Origin: Micropterus salmoides
Lineage: Eukaryota > Chordata > Actinopteri > Centrarchiformes > Centrarchidae
Assembly (NCBI RefSeq): GCF_014851395.1
Contig: NW_024041150.1
Span: forward strand, 34,421,585 to 34,485,584
Length of the DNA: 64,000 nucleotides
Direction of reading: 5' to 3'
Shown here in pieces: positions 22,924 through 33,759 of this stretch (positions are counted from its first letter, which is position 1; the number at the start of each line of letters is the position of its first letter). A program made the translations under genes and the position numbers. A model generated the notes under the pieces. It did not search any database. It saw only the letters and a program-made list of their open reading frames with translations, and was not told the DNA's origin.

Positions 22924-23520
22924 GATATAAAATAGTTCAAAATGAGCTTTATTTCAACTACAACAGTAAGATCCTGCTTTTACATCAATGCATGAGTAAA
23001 AATAATCTAATGATTTATATCAGAACAGTAACGAGGGACATTTTAACTTTTAAGTAGGCCTACATTTCCTGATTATACTCACATATTTTTAGTAAATTAA
23101 CATTTCCAACGTTTTAACTTCTAACAGAGTATTTTCACAGTGTGGTATTAGTACTTATACTTGGTAAAGGATCTTGATACTTCCTGGATTGCACACAACT
23201 TGTGAGAGGGATTGACTTCCTGCTGCTGTTGTATCTTAATATCATCAATAACACACTGCTTCAACTTCAGACCTTTACATGTACGACCGGTCAGCAGAGC
23301 CACGTACCACGTACATACTGCCATGCGGCAAACAGATCAGTAGGCGACACACACGCCGTTGTTAATGAATGAAGAAACCAGTGAAAGCACCTGCACACAC
23401 ACTCATGCAAACACACGCGTGCTTGTTGGCCACTGGCAGATTGCCAACCGGCATTCAATTGACCTGCTTTAACACCTGTACGGTTGCCATGGCAGCAGCA
23501 GCCTTGGCCACACACTCCGA
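22924..23520. other. Gene-free sequence
   Basis: No gene. A palindromic RFX X-box-like GTTGCCATGGCAGC lies at 23483-23496 (one mismatch to GTTGCCATGGNAAC). Confidence 0.45.
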
Positions 23521-23524
23521 GGCG

Positions 23525-23770
23525 CTGTTTCCTGTCTCCTCCCATTCCTCCTCCCCTACTTCTTCTTCTCTTCTCTGCTTTATTTGTCTCTGTTTGAGCA
23601 TCTTCCATCTCTTTCTCTCTCGCTGCTCTTCCTCACATCTCGTATCTTGTCTCAGATCTCTCAGTCGCGTTCTCTAAACCCTCCTCCTCCTCCTCCTCCT
23701 CGCCTCCATCCAATTATCTCTACACACACTCCTACTCTCCCCCCCCTGCTCTCCCTCCCTCTCTCTTGCT
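23525..23770 (+). repeat. Pyrimidine-rich tract with (CCT)n
   Basis: CT-rich for about 240 bp, with a (CCT)n run near 23680-23702 and a C-run CCCCCCC near 23740. Stop-free frames here translate to Ser/Leu/Pro-rich strings and are not genes. Confidence 0.75.
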
Positions 23771-26160
23771 GCAGGATGCTGGCAGAGCTGAAAATGACAT
23801 CATCGATCTGAAAATATATGAATGAACGTGTTTGGTGTCTGTGTGTGTGTGTGTGTATGGTCAGTCATGCCTATTAGCATGAGTGAATGAATGAAAAAAA
23901 GAACAAATAATGATAATGAAGAAAAGTAGTGAGTGTGGAAACTGGAACAAAGGAAGAGTGTTATCAGGTGATCACTAAAACAACGGTTGCATAGCAGCAG
24001 AACAGCACAGAAACAGAGGCATCGTATAGAAAACAGTCGCTGTGTGTGTGAGCAACAGCCAAAATGAACATTAGAGGGTGAAAAACGAGAGAAAATGGAG
24101 TCGAAACAGAAGGAGAGAGGGGATGAGAGAGGAGCGTGAAAGAGTGAGAATAAAAAGAAAAAAATGAAGTGAGACTGTTGGGATCCGACTACATGACTTG
24201 AAATCATGATGACTTTAATTCCTGCCACAACTTGGCAAAGAGACTTCAGACTACACACTGAACCCTGAAACACCACAGCTCGTGGTCTTAGAACCTGTAT
24301 TATGTGCAAAGGTGAGATAGTGAGAAGGAACAGAGACAGACTTCAGTGATAAGGAATGTCAAAAACCTTTGCATCTAAGGCTGCAAACAAAAGTCACAAA
24401 TATGGTTACAAGCTTGTCTTTTCAATCATGTAAAGGGTCCTAACTCACACTAACATAAAACACAACATTAAAATATATAACAAACTGTTGACGCCACACA
24501 TCTGTCAAATCAGAATGTGAATGAGCTAACATCGTGAAGTCTGATCACGAAATCACAAGAAATCACAAGGGGAGATGTGTGTTGGTATCACAGATGGGAC
24601 AAGACAGAGGGAACGTAACCTGAGAAGCAGACAAACAAGAGAAAGTAAAAAAGAGTGGAAGTCGTCTCTTTAAGCAAATGGACTCAGCAGGCCTCTCCTG
24701 GAAAGATCCCTACTGTACAGGAATTGCTGTATTTGTCATTTTCAGTTTGTTTGTAATAAACGAACAAGAAAAAATTACAGTTGATGGCCAATCCCAACAG
24801 GCTCCACTTACAAGCTTTCTCTAAGACTACTCTATTTCCTTTCAGCCACAACAGATGGCCTTCATCAGCTGTCACAGTTTCATCCACAGCACCTTTATGA
24901 CTTTGGGGCCAGATGTATAAATGATACATTTAAACCTCTGGTTTACTTCAGGTTGCTGCAGGTGATATGATGAAGTGGACATGAAATATAAAGTGAGAGA
25001 CGTAACCTCATTGAGAATCATTGTTTAGGTTGTTTGCCAATTTCACTGATTGCCCTCGACACCGTGTTCTGTAAAATGTCAATCAAAGGCATATTCATAA
25101 ACTTAATTTTAAATAACGGTGTATGCGTGATGAATTGTATTATTATTTCTATTTACATTTAAACCCCAATTTCCCTGTTAATGATGTTTTAATTTGATCC
25201 TGAATCGTGAAGCACCTTGTAAAGTCTGTTTCAATATGAGCGCTATAAATCATGCATCATCCTTTTAACCTTTGAATAACGATGATCAAGGTAACACCGC
25301 AATGATGGTTTACAGGAACACGCGATGAATTATAGGTATGGTACAGCCGTGCGCAAAGGCAGCTGCTCTGGTGTTCGCCCATGCGACATCATCAGTGACA
25401 TTGCACTTTGTCATTCTCCTCATTGACAGATCTAAAAGGTGGCACAAGTATCAAAACGCAAATGAATGTTTAAGGGCGCTTCTATGTCTATTTTTGGGAA
25501 ACTGTGGAAGTGGAAATGAGGCTTCATTGACTGTTTTTGGGAGGAACAACGATGTCAACGACACTTACATTCACCCCAACGTTCTCCCTTTGAGTTTGTG
25601 CTGAGTCATAACAACATAATACATCACAGAGATAATAATAACTATTCACAAAAGCCAAAAGAGTCCCTAAACATTAACACAGGTCGTTTAAAGTGTTTGA
25701 CAAAAACTAAACGAATGCTGTTCGTCTCCTTCATTCATGAAAAATGCACTGCCTCCTTCTACCCATTAAGCATCAATTAAACCTCCTGTCCCTGACCATA
25801 TCATCGTTGTACCACCAATCACAGTGAATTACACTCTCTGGAACGCCGTACCTGGTGACAGTAATGTGACCATCACTCGTTTGAAGGTGATAAATATGCT
25901 TTGGATGCTGATTAAAGTCAAGGTCAAATGTATCGGGAAGCATCTTGTGCTGGTTTTTGGCACCACAGCAGGTGTGTGCAGGCTGGTTGGCTGTCGGCTT
26001 GTGTTAAAGTTAACATACGCAGCACCACACACACACACTGTTTCTGCAGGGGATATGCATATAGTGTATGTGGACAGAAAGAGAGTGAACATATGGGTGT
26101 GTTTACTCTCAGTTGGCACTGTGTGCACTGTGCAGCCCTGCAGGATGACATAAACACTTT
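23771..26160. other. 2.4-kb gene-free stretch
   Basis: No supported gene. A short (GT)n lies at 23839-23857. The segment 25195-25255 (AAGCACCTTGTAAAGTC ... GCGCTATAAAT) resembles the 3' tail of a worn retroelement (SINE/LINE), with low certainty. CA-rich at 26029-26040. Confidence 0.45.
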
Positions 26161-26184
26161 GCATGTGTGTTTTTAATGCAACAT

Positions 26185-26560
26185 CCATTTCCTCCTCTTC
26201 CTCCCCCTCGTCCACCCTGTCCTTCATCACGTCTGCCTGTCCGTCATTCATGTCAAGCTCCAAAGATTGGTCATCCCCCTTTTATCTTCATTTCCTTAGA
26301 TTTCCTTCCTGCCTTTTTTCTCTCTCCCTCATTCTCCCTCCTTTCCTCCTCACCCCTTCCTCTCTCCTCACCTCCCACTGTCCCATCTCTCACTCCATCC
26401 TCTCCTTTGCCTCCCCTTCCTCCTCTTCCTCCTCTCCTCCTTTATCGTCCGGAAGAGGAAGCAAGAAAGAGGGGCAGATTTACAAGGGCTGTCATCTCTG
26501 CTTCCCTCTCGTTTCCCTTCCCTTCTCTCTCTTTTCTCTCCCGCACACTATCTGTACCTC
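26185..26560 (+). repeat. Long pyrimidine-rich tract
   Basis: About 375 bp, overwhelmingly C and T on the plus strand, with one purine island (GGAAGAGGAAGCAAGAAAGAGGGG, about 26450-26474). It creates open frames of 136 and 195 codons in two overlapping phases, both Pro/Ser/Leu strings, which I reject as genes. Confidence 0.8.
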
Positions 26561-26925
26561 GCTCTCCCTCTGAGATAATTAAAGAGCCCACTAGTAATCC
26601 TATCGAGCCGTGCAGGAGGAGGCAGTGCAGCCGAGCAATCACACACTCTGACACACACAAACACATGCATGCGCGAGACCGCAGCATGTGGCAGGGGTAC
26701 GCAAAACATGTAAAACATAAAACCTCAGTATTTACACACATTTACACATCATAGACACACTTTCAGCTCAGCGGCAGCAGTAATACAAAAAGCTACAACG
26801 GTATAGGACACACACACACCCAGAAACACACATACAGTCTCTCAGCCCAGCCGCACGCCAAGAGGCAAAAGACCAATTGACCTAGTTCATTCAAACCTGG
26901 CAACCAAGACGAAGGAAAAGATGAG
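26561..26925. other. Gene-free sequence with candidate conserved block
   Basis: 26568-26645 has GATAATTAAAGAGCCCACTAG followed by GC-richer DNA, then CA-rich sequence. No gene. Confidence 0.35.
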
Positions 26926-26929
26926 TGGA

Positions 26930-28060
26930 GGAGAAGATGGATGGATGGATGGATGGATGGATGGATGGATGGATGGTTGGATGAAAAAAACATGCATGCA
27001 CAAGAAATGTTTTGGATAGAGGAATGAAAACTGGCAGATAAATGGACGGAAAAATGAAGTGGATGACAAAAAAAACACTAGATAAATAGACATAGAATGA
27101 ATAGAGGTTTGGCAGCATGTGTGCAACATGGATGGAAGGATAAAAAGAGGGATGCATGGATGATAATATGGCACACTTTGGATGATGGGATGCAGAAATT
27201 GGTGGATAAATGGACAGAAAAATAGACTGGACGGCAAATCAATACAACATAAATATATATGGAATGAATGGAGGTTCACCAGCAAGTGTGTGTAGAGGAA
27301 ATTGAGGAAAGGATGCATGCTGGTTGAATGGATGGATGGGTTGACTACCAGATGAAAAGAGGAATGCATGGACATGAAACACCTGAATGAGACATTTCAG
27401 ATGGTTGGACGGAGAAATTGGGTGGTACATGGAAAAAAGGAAACATTGGATCCTTGGATGGAAACAATAGTAATAGATAGTTAGAAAGATTGATGCATAG
27501 ATGGATAGGTGAATGAGGGCTTGCCAAGTGCATGTGTGTATAGGATGAAGGGAGGAGAAGATGCATGGATAGATGAGTGGATGAGTGGATGTAGGGGTTG
27601 CAGAAATTTGGAGATTAATGGACGTAACAATGGATTGAATGCAAAAGCTACGATACATAGTTAGATCGATTGACAGACAGATGATTACACTGATGCTTGC
27701 CAAGTTAAGCGTGCATGTGTGTGTGAGATGGATGGATGGGAAGATTTTGAGACGAACGGCATACCAAAAATACTAGATGGACAGATCAACAGACAAATTG
27801 ATTGATGGGTGAATGAATGCAGGCTTTGCCAGCATGGGTTTGTGAGAAATGAATGGAAAGAAAAGACGCATGGTTAGTTTGATGGAGGGACGCATGGACG
27901 TGAGACACTTGTCACAAGACAGAGAGCTGTATGAATGAAATCTGCATGCGTGTGTCAGATAAATGGAGGAAAGAGGTAGGGATAGAGGGGGAAAAAGAGA
28001 CGTGTGGATGTGAGACACCTGAATATGAGACATTTTGGATGGAAAGATGCACTGAATGAA
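26930..28060 (+). repeat. Decayed GGAT-rich higher-order tandem array
   Basis: A core of pure (GGAT)n (26937-26973) is followed by 1.1 kb of degenerate GGATG/ATGGA words. A longer period is visible. Sequences like GGCTTTGCCAGCATGTGTG recur near 27105, 27270, 27516, 27692, 27820 and 27943, each preceded by a TGGACGGAAAAAT / ACGGCAAA / GATAGATAG stretch and each followed by GATGGATGGAAGGA-type DNA. Units of about 115-245 bp thus form at least five diverged higher-order copies. The GAGACACCTGAATGAGACATTT word also recurs (27380, 27905, 28010). Minus-strand frames of 86-162 codons here are HPSIHPSIH-type artefacts. Confidence 0.75.
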
Positions 28061-28061
28061 A

Positions 28062-28265
28062 AACCAATCCTACATAAACAGAAAAAAAACGAAAAACATA
28101 ACACATAGAAAGATAAAGTACCTGTTGCCGATTTTGGTCTGTGTCTTCCTTTGGGCCGTCGTTGGGAATTGCCCATACTATTCTTCCTGTCCCAAAACAT
28201 CACCGCCTCATTGCACCAACATACACACACACTGACAGACCTGCGTTAAAGCAAGACGAGGGACA
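28062..28265. other. Short unique segment between tandem DNA blocks
   Basis: No gene seen. Confidence 0.5.
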
Positions 28266-28275
28266 ACCGAGAAAG

Positions 28276-28304
28276 TGTGTGAGTGTGTGTGTGTGTGTGT
28301 GTGT
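28276..28304. repeat. (GT)n microsatellite
   Basis: About 14 GT units with one A substitution, leading into GAGAAAGAGGGAGG. Confidence 0.93.
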
Positions 28305-28414
28305 GAGAAAGAGGGAGGACAGAGCGTCACAGCATCACTGAAGCCGTCTGCATCCCGGAGTGTGTGATTGCATGTCTCGGAGTGCGCGTGTGTGTGGGGA
28401 GCTCGGCATGTGAT

Positions 28415-28482
28415 TGCGGCTGAGAGTGAACGAGAGAGTGACAGAAGACGAGAAAGAGAGAGAGAGAGGGAGAGAGTGTGTG
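28415..28482. repeat. (GA)n-rich purine tract
   Basis: GA-rich with a GAGAGAGAGAGAG core near 28455-28467. Confidence 0.8.
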
Positions 28483-28489
28483 TCCTACG

Positions 28490-28492
<3 letters not shown>

Positions 28493-28525
<33 letters not shown>
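28493..28525. repeat. (GT)n microsatellite
   Basis: About 16 pure GT units. Confidence 0.95.
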
Positions 28526-28526
<1 letters not shown>

Positions 28527-28708
28527 GTCGCCTGAGTGCATCGCTCTACGTGAGCTGTTGACAAAGCAGGCTGTGTGCCCGTGTGTGTGTGATCATGAGT
28601 GTGCAAGCATGCATGTGTGTAAGAGTCAGAGAGAGGAAGAAAGTGTGTGCAACACCTCAACACATTTCAGTGAAAGGCTTGGCTGTTGCAGATGAGCATA
28701 TGTGTATA

Positions 28709-28748
<40 letters not shown>

Positions 28749-28765
28749 TGTGAGTTGTGAGAAAG

Positions 28766-28796
<31 letters not shown>

Positions 28797-28800
28797 GAGC
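28709..28800. repeat. (GT)n followed by (GAGAAA)n/(GA)n
   Basis: A (GT)n array of about 22 units with one interruption (28709-28753), then GAGAAAGAGAGA-type purine repeats to 28799. Compound arrays of this type are typically unstable in length. Confidence 0.93.
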
Positions 28801-28924
28801 ATTCGTTGTGTTGATTAGCTTCCAGCCAGTCGCATCCAGCTTTTGTTGTTCAATTCATAAATAGCCAGGCAGAAAGTAGCCAATCTGAAGCTAGACCAAG
28901 GGAGGGATATCGACTTAGAATGAG

Positions 28925-29040
28925 AAACAGAGAGAGAGAGAAAGAGAGAGACAGATATGGGGGGGGGGTGAAAGAGGTAGAGCGAGAAATAAGAAAAAAG
29001 AGGCGGGGCCGGCACAGAGAGAGAGAGAGAGCGATAGATT
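28925..29040. repeat. Purine-rich tract, left half (interrupted by the Tc1-type element)
   Basis: GAGAGAGA/AAAGAGAG repeats with a run of nine G (about 28960-28968) end shortly before the element at 29083. Similar GA-rich DNA resumes right after it at 30237, suggesting one tract was split by the insertion. Confidence 0.7.
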
Positions 29041-29082
29041 GAGTCACAATCAGCTATGTGACTAGAACCCAGAGAAGAAAGA

Positions 29083-30230
29083 CACTATATGGCCGAAAGT
29101 ATAGGGACACCACCGTCCCCCCTTTTGTCCAACTACTTTTTGGGGGACTGAGCCCCTTCACTCCAAATAGGAGTTGGGAAAGCATATGGGCCGACAAGAC
29201 ACCACTAAGCAAGATCAAGAATGCTGCGTATACATTTTCAAACAATTACTTGAAAACATAAGTTTTAAAAAAACATTTAAGAAACCAATCAATTAATATT
29301 CATATTGTCAGAACTTCATGGTCTACAACAAATGTTATAAATGACTGTCACATATCTATATGATACTAAAGAAACCATAGTAAAAAATTAAGTAGTCCAT
29401 TTTGCGTTCTTTTCTAGGCTTCTGAGACAAAGCTAGGACACTTGCAAACACCAAACAATCACTCCAATTATCAATGTGTACGGTAGCATATTTCACAATT
29501 TTGATGCGACATTTCCAAGAAAAACTTAGTACCAAGCAGCAACCTTTGCATCTGTAAAGGGAACCCAATGAGGAAGTGCCTTAAACCTGCATTCTTTCTA
29601 ATGGCCAGCAGGGGGTGACTCCACTGGTTGCAACAAGAGGTCTGATTTACCCTACTTCTCACATGATTTACCCTACCATATTTTTGGGAGCTGTGGATTT
29701 GGAAGAGGCCAGTTGTACTAAAAGACACTTAAAGAGTCAGCTGTTTATTTTTTTTTCAGTAGGTACATTCGTTTTAAATCTGTTTTTCGCTAGCCAAAAT
29801 CAGCATCCCAACGATGTCACAGATGCACCTTGCTAAGAATTCCCACACACAGTCAGCTCTAAGTATATTAGTATATTAGCAAAGTTTTGGTCCATACATA
29901 CAAATGAAAACTGAATATAAAGTACTATGGATTTTGACATTGTCTCATTAGATTGGGGAAGGCTCTCTCCTGTTCCAACATGACAAAGGCACCTTGTACA
30001 AAGGAACAAATGGTTTTCATAGTTCGGTGTTGAAGTGTAGGACCTCACAGATGCTCATGTGGCTGAATGGGAACAAATCCCTGCAGCCAGGTTGTAAATT
30101 CTAGTGGAAAGTCTTCCTGGCAGAAGCCTTTCTAGTAGCAGATTAATGCCCCGGGTTAAGGTAAAAAGAGGTTCAAAAAACAAGTATGGGTGTAATGTTT
30201 GGGTGTGCACATACTTTTGACCATACAGTT
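29083..30230. mobile_element. Tc1/mariner-type element, decayed and itself invaded
   Basis: The left end reads CACTATATGGCCGAAAGTAT; the right end reverse-complemented reads AACTGTATGGTCAAAAGTAT, a matching pair of inverted termini. A TA dinucleotide follows the right end, and GA (probably a mutated TA) precedes the left. The right third (about 29920-30140) keeps the recognisable DNA of a Tc1-like coding region (GGCTCTCTCCTGTTCCAACATG; GTGGCTGAATGGGAACAAATC; CCCTGCAGCCAGG) on the plus strand, but no open frame survives. The middle (about 29565-29860) is a copy of another repeat. This termini type is very common in teleosts. Confidence 0.8.
29565..29860 (+). repeat. Truncated interspersed repeat nested in the Tc1-type element
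   Basis: GTGCCTTAAACCTGCATTCT, AATGGCCAGCAGGGGGTGACTC and TGGTTGCAACAAGAGGTCTG closely match 33068-33135. CACAGATGCACCTTGCTAAG and CACACACAGTCAGCTCT match 33520-33575. The copy is internally shortened and lacks the 3' part (after GTTAGCTCTC) seen in the 33-kb copy. Confidence 0.75.
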
Positions 30231-30236
30231 TAACTG

Positions 30237-30530
30237 CAGAGAGAGAAACAAGAGGGATGGAGAAAGACTGCAGGGGAGTGACAAAGGTGGAAAGAGAGAA
30301 AAGAAAAAAGAGAGATGTATACTGAGAGTCAGAGGAATGAATAAATGAAGACCTGAGACTGGGTGGGTTCAGACGGAGGGAGAGAGATTGAAAGTGAAGT
30401 GAGCGGCATAGGGAATGAGACTGAGAGGGTGAAAGAGTGACGGAGAGAGAATACTAAATGAGGAGAGGCCGGTTGATGAGAGGTATGAGAGAAAAGCGTA
30501 TCAGAGACCCAGAGAACAACAAGGATGCAC
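30237..30530. repeat. Purine-rich tract, right half
   Basis: GA-rich for nearly 300 bp (GAGAGAAACAAGAGGG, AAAGAGAGAAAAG). It appears to continue the tract at 28925-29040. Confidence 0.65.
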
Positions 30531-30534
30531 ACAC

Positions 30535-30620
30535 CTTCTCCCTCATCTGTCCCCCAAGTTCTCCTTTTATCTCTCCTCCCTTCCCCTACTCCTTATCCTT
30601 CCCCTCCTTTTATCTAGTCA
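30535..30620. repeat. Pyrimidine-rich tract
   Basis: CT-rich, immediately after the purine block, so strand composition switches at about 30532. Confidence 0.65.
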
Positions 30621-30657
30621 ACACATCTGTCTAGTAAACCACAGGTGACACACATGT

Positions 30658-30715
<58 letters not shown>
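30658..30715. repeat. Long (CA)n microsatellite
   Basis: About 29 uninterrupted CA units. Confidence 0.97.
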
Positions 30716-30718
<3 letters not shown>

Positions 30719-30820
30719 TTTCATACATTGCTGATTCCAGTTCACAATAGAAATCTAGCCAAATCAGGTGAACTCAGCAACTGACAATTACAACTGGCCA
30801 TGGTATATGCTTATTATATC

Positions 30821-30872
30821 ATCTCTCTCGCTCTCTCTCTCTCTCTCTCTCATTATTTATTTATTTATTTAT
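30821..30872. repeat. Compound (TC)n-(ATTT)n microsatellite
   Basis: (TC)n with one interruption (30821-30850) is followed by five ATTT units (30852-30872). Confidence 0.93.
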
Positions 30873-31089
30873 CTCTGCCAGTAAATACCACATGTAAATG
30901 GGGCGTGAGACCCCCACGAAGCTCAGATTATGATAACTCAAACCCTGTTTGTTGATATTTTCATTATCAAGTAAACTATCAACTACTTTATCAAAGAAAA
31001 CTAATTACAAATGCTAATCCGAAATTGACAAAACACAAATTGATATCACTAGTAAAAAGCTTTTACTTTATGAATCTAACTAACAAATT

Positions 31090-31480
31090 GTCCAACACGA
31101 TCGCATCTCATGCGTCACATATACACACTTTGGAAAAGCTGTGTCTGTTGTACGCAAAACGGCGTTTTTGCGTGTATATGATACGCTGCAATTATGCAAT
31201 AGCGTTGCAACACAAAGGAGGCTGACCCTACCTGCTACTACAGCTGTAGGGTTAGCTGGTCGACATGCATATATTTACTGACTTAGGTTTAGGGACTAAC
31301 TGATGCCACGGTTGAGGTTAGGGAAGTTGCCTCAGGGGGGCTGTCAACTCCTTAAACAAAAACATTGCTAGCTAGCTATCCCCGGGGCGTCACATACACA
31401 CGCGGCCTGGATGCGTCTCATACACACATGAAATTTTGAATTACTTGTTGGTTGTTGTGATACACAGCCGTATAGCTACT
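31090..31480. repeat. Unclassified interspersed repeat, copy A
   Basis: It contains GACCCTACCTGC, GGTTGAGGTTAGGGAAGTTGCC, GGGGGGCTGTCAACTCCTTAAAC and GCTAGCTAGCTATCC. The same order appears at 33760-33990 (CAACCCTACCTGC, GAGTTAGGGTTAGGGG, GAGGCTGTCAATTTAAC, GTCAGCTAGCT). Similar words GCGTCACATATACACAC and GCGTCACATACACACGC bound the block at about 31112 and 31386. Class unknown. Confidence 0.5.
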
Positions 31481-31705
31481 GTGAGAGTATACATATTAAC
31501 AATATAATTAAACTAATATAAACACATTGCCAGTCATGTTGTTGATTTAAGTTAAAGGTGATAGTGAACAAATTAGATGCTCTTAAATTTAAATTAAGAT
31601 GTGATAAAAAAGGTCATTCTTGTTTGAGAAATTCTTTACGCAACCAAAACCATCCAAGCACACAGAAAACAGGTCGCCGTTAACCATAAACTCAACCTGA
31701 ACCAA

Positions 31706-31737
<32 letters not shown>

Positions 31738-31743
31738 ACACAC
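31706..31743. repeat. (CA)n microsatellite
   Basis: About 18 CA units with one T interruption near 31733. Confidence 0.95.
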
Positions 31744-31744
31744 G

Positions 31745-32220
31745 GTAAGTTGCGTCCATTTGGCAGGAACAGACAGTAAAGAGCACTGGAGGCCATTCTT
31801 GTCCTCAGTCTTCTCCCCTCCTGTCCTCTCCGTTCATATCCCAAAACTCTTCACCTCCTCATCTCCCCATCTGTTCTGTTAATACTTTATCTTTGCCTCT
31901 AAGTGCAACCATCATATTGTCTTGGAAAAGGAACCGGTAGGATTTCAAAATCTTCGACTTTGACAGTGACCTTAATAATTTATTTAGTTTCTGCTATTGT
32001 ATTTTTAAGTGCAGGTGCATTAGAAGATAGACGTGTTGTTTGTAATTTTGTCAGTTCATTGAGGCATTATTGTTGGCTATTTTCTATTAAGTTACAGTAT
32101 GTGATTTGTTTGCTCGACAACTTTGCTGTGAAAAGGACTAATCCTTTAAGCAAACTGCCTCAATTTTTCAATACAGTTTAATGTGATTTAATCTAAATAT
32201 TATATGTTTAAAATACAACA
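31745..32220. other. Gene-free sequence
   Basis: No gene or familiar repeat. The 92-codon plus frame at 31903-32181 has no recognisable domain. Confidence 0.45.
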
Positions 32221-32222
32221 TG

Positions 32223-32224
<2 letters not shown>

Positions 32225-32262
<38 letters not shown>
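32225..32262. repeat. (TC)n microsatellite
   Basis: Nineteen TC units followed by pyrimidine-rich DNA around 32318-32390. Confidence 0.95.
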
Positions 32263-32267
<5 letters not shown>

Positions 32268-32399
32268 TTTTATTGATTTGTTACAAGAGTGAAACCTGCT
32301 GCCATCATAAATCTGCTCCATCCTTCCCCCTCCTCCAGCTCTGCCCTGCCTTGTCAACTCCCCTCTTCCTCCACCTCCTCCTCTCCAATGCTGCACCTC

Positions 32400-33015
32400 A
32401 GATCCTGATAATCAGCTGTTAAAAAAGGGTGATGAATTTACTAAAGGGCTGTGCTCTAAAATATCAACAGTCTAGAAAAAGATATCACACCCACACAACC
32501 ACATTTAGCTCTGGCAGGAAAATGTTGCAAATGGTGGTCGGATTACGAAGTTATTTTAAAACTTTGTCCTATTTCCAACGGCGAGAACAACAATCAGCAT
32601 TGTTTTACAAATCATGCTTAATTAATAATTTTATGAAAAAGTTTATACAGTATCTGCAAAGTGACAAGTTTCGCCACACACCAAATCTATAGAAAGAACT
32701 CTTTATTTAGACATGAGATGGTCTTCAAATGAGGGCTCTTCAGGTTCTCTTTAACACAAAGATATTCGAAACAAAATGCGTTGTTTATTCCACTTGTTAT
32801 TTTAGAAATGATATGATGATATAATAAAACATAATAATACAATATTGTAGTGTTATCATAAAACACCATATAGAACATATTTTGAATTCAGTGTCTTCGC
32901 TCACCTGAGGTCAACCTGTGGGAAAGTGAAGTTAATTTGGACACATTTTCCAGAGTGAGTCTTGTATAAGCAGTTTTACCAATGACATCATGACAAACAT
33001 TATGTATCTAACACA
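32400..33015. other. Gene-free AT-rich sequence
   Basis: No supported gene. AT-rich with TA-dense DNA at 32815-32850. Confidence 0.5.
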
Positions 33016-33019
33016 AGCG

Positions 33020-33725
33020 GGAAGCTTCCGGTCTGAGACTGAGACTCCTGAGACTCCAATGCAGAAGTCCCTGAAACCTGCATTCTATTGAATGGCCAGC
33101 AGGGGGCGACTCTTCTGGTTGCAAAAAGAAGTCCGGTTCCAATAGAAATACTTCTCAGCTGAATAATTATCCCAGTAAACACTTTACTGATGAATTTATG
33201 GTCTTGATCGCTAGCTTCATGTCTTCTTCAATTCAAACTGATGTTCATTCAGTAAAATCACATTTATTTTAAAATAGACCATAAAGCAGAGTTTGCTTCA
33301 GGGGGGGATCATCTATGATTGGCAAGTCGTTACCAAGGCAACCTTTCAATCAGGCTAGAGCCAACTCGTACCACGGCACTGTGTAAATTTAATCAGCGCT
33401 GTTGAAAAAGCTTATTAGGAGTTGGCTGTTCACTTTCTCTGGTGAGTACATTTAGTTTTAAGATTGTTGTTCACTAGACAAAATTGTCAGCCCTGTTAAA
33501 ATGACAGTTAACGTGAGTTACAGATGCACCTAGCTAAGCAAGCGAGCTAGCGCCACACACAGCCGTTAGCTCTCGTCCAAATATGGTCACTTCCGGGCAC
33601 TTCCTGGTTCCAAAAACTCAACATGGCAGCGCCCTATCGGCCAAACTCGAGGTTTCAAAACGGCAGTCAACAAACCAATGGGTGACGTCACGATGACTAC
33701 GTCCATTTCTTATATACAGTCTATG
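33020..33725 (+). repeat. Long copy of a teleost interspersed repeat ending TATATACAGTCTATG
   Basis: Ordered landmarks: ATGCAGAAGTCCCTGAAACC (33059), AATGGCCAGCAGGGGGCGAC (33091), ATAGACCATAAAGCAG, GTTACCAAGGCAACC (33329), GTTACAGATGCACCTAGC, ATATGGTCACTTCCGGGCAC, AACATGGCAGCGCCC, CCAATGGGTGACGTCACGATG and the terminal TTCTTATATACAGTCTATG. I know this family as one of the commonest in percomorph genomes, but its class (SINE-like or DNA element) is not clear from one copy. A shortened relative lies at 29565-29860. The left boundary is approximate. Confidence 0.75.
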
Positions 33726-33759
33726 ATCTAACAAATCCAAATTATACTTATCTGATATG

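Noticed and set aside
24180..24306. Possible exon ending in GCAAAG|GTGAGA
   Set aside because: All frames leading into the donor-like site contain stops within a short distance, and no acceptor or homology supports it.
23800..24309. 169-codon minus-strand frame
   Set aside because: Ser/Phe/Leu-rich, from GA-rich plus-strand DNA and a (GT)n; no recognisable motif.
26167..26754. 195-codon plus-strand open frame (and an overlapping 136-codon one)
   Set aside because: It lies in a C/T-dominated tract that is stop-poor in several frames. The translation is a Pro/Ser/Leu string with no domain, and two phases are open at once.
26887..27703. Minus-strand frames of 86-162 codons
   Set aside because: HPSIHPSIH-type translation of decayed GGAT repeats, not protein.
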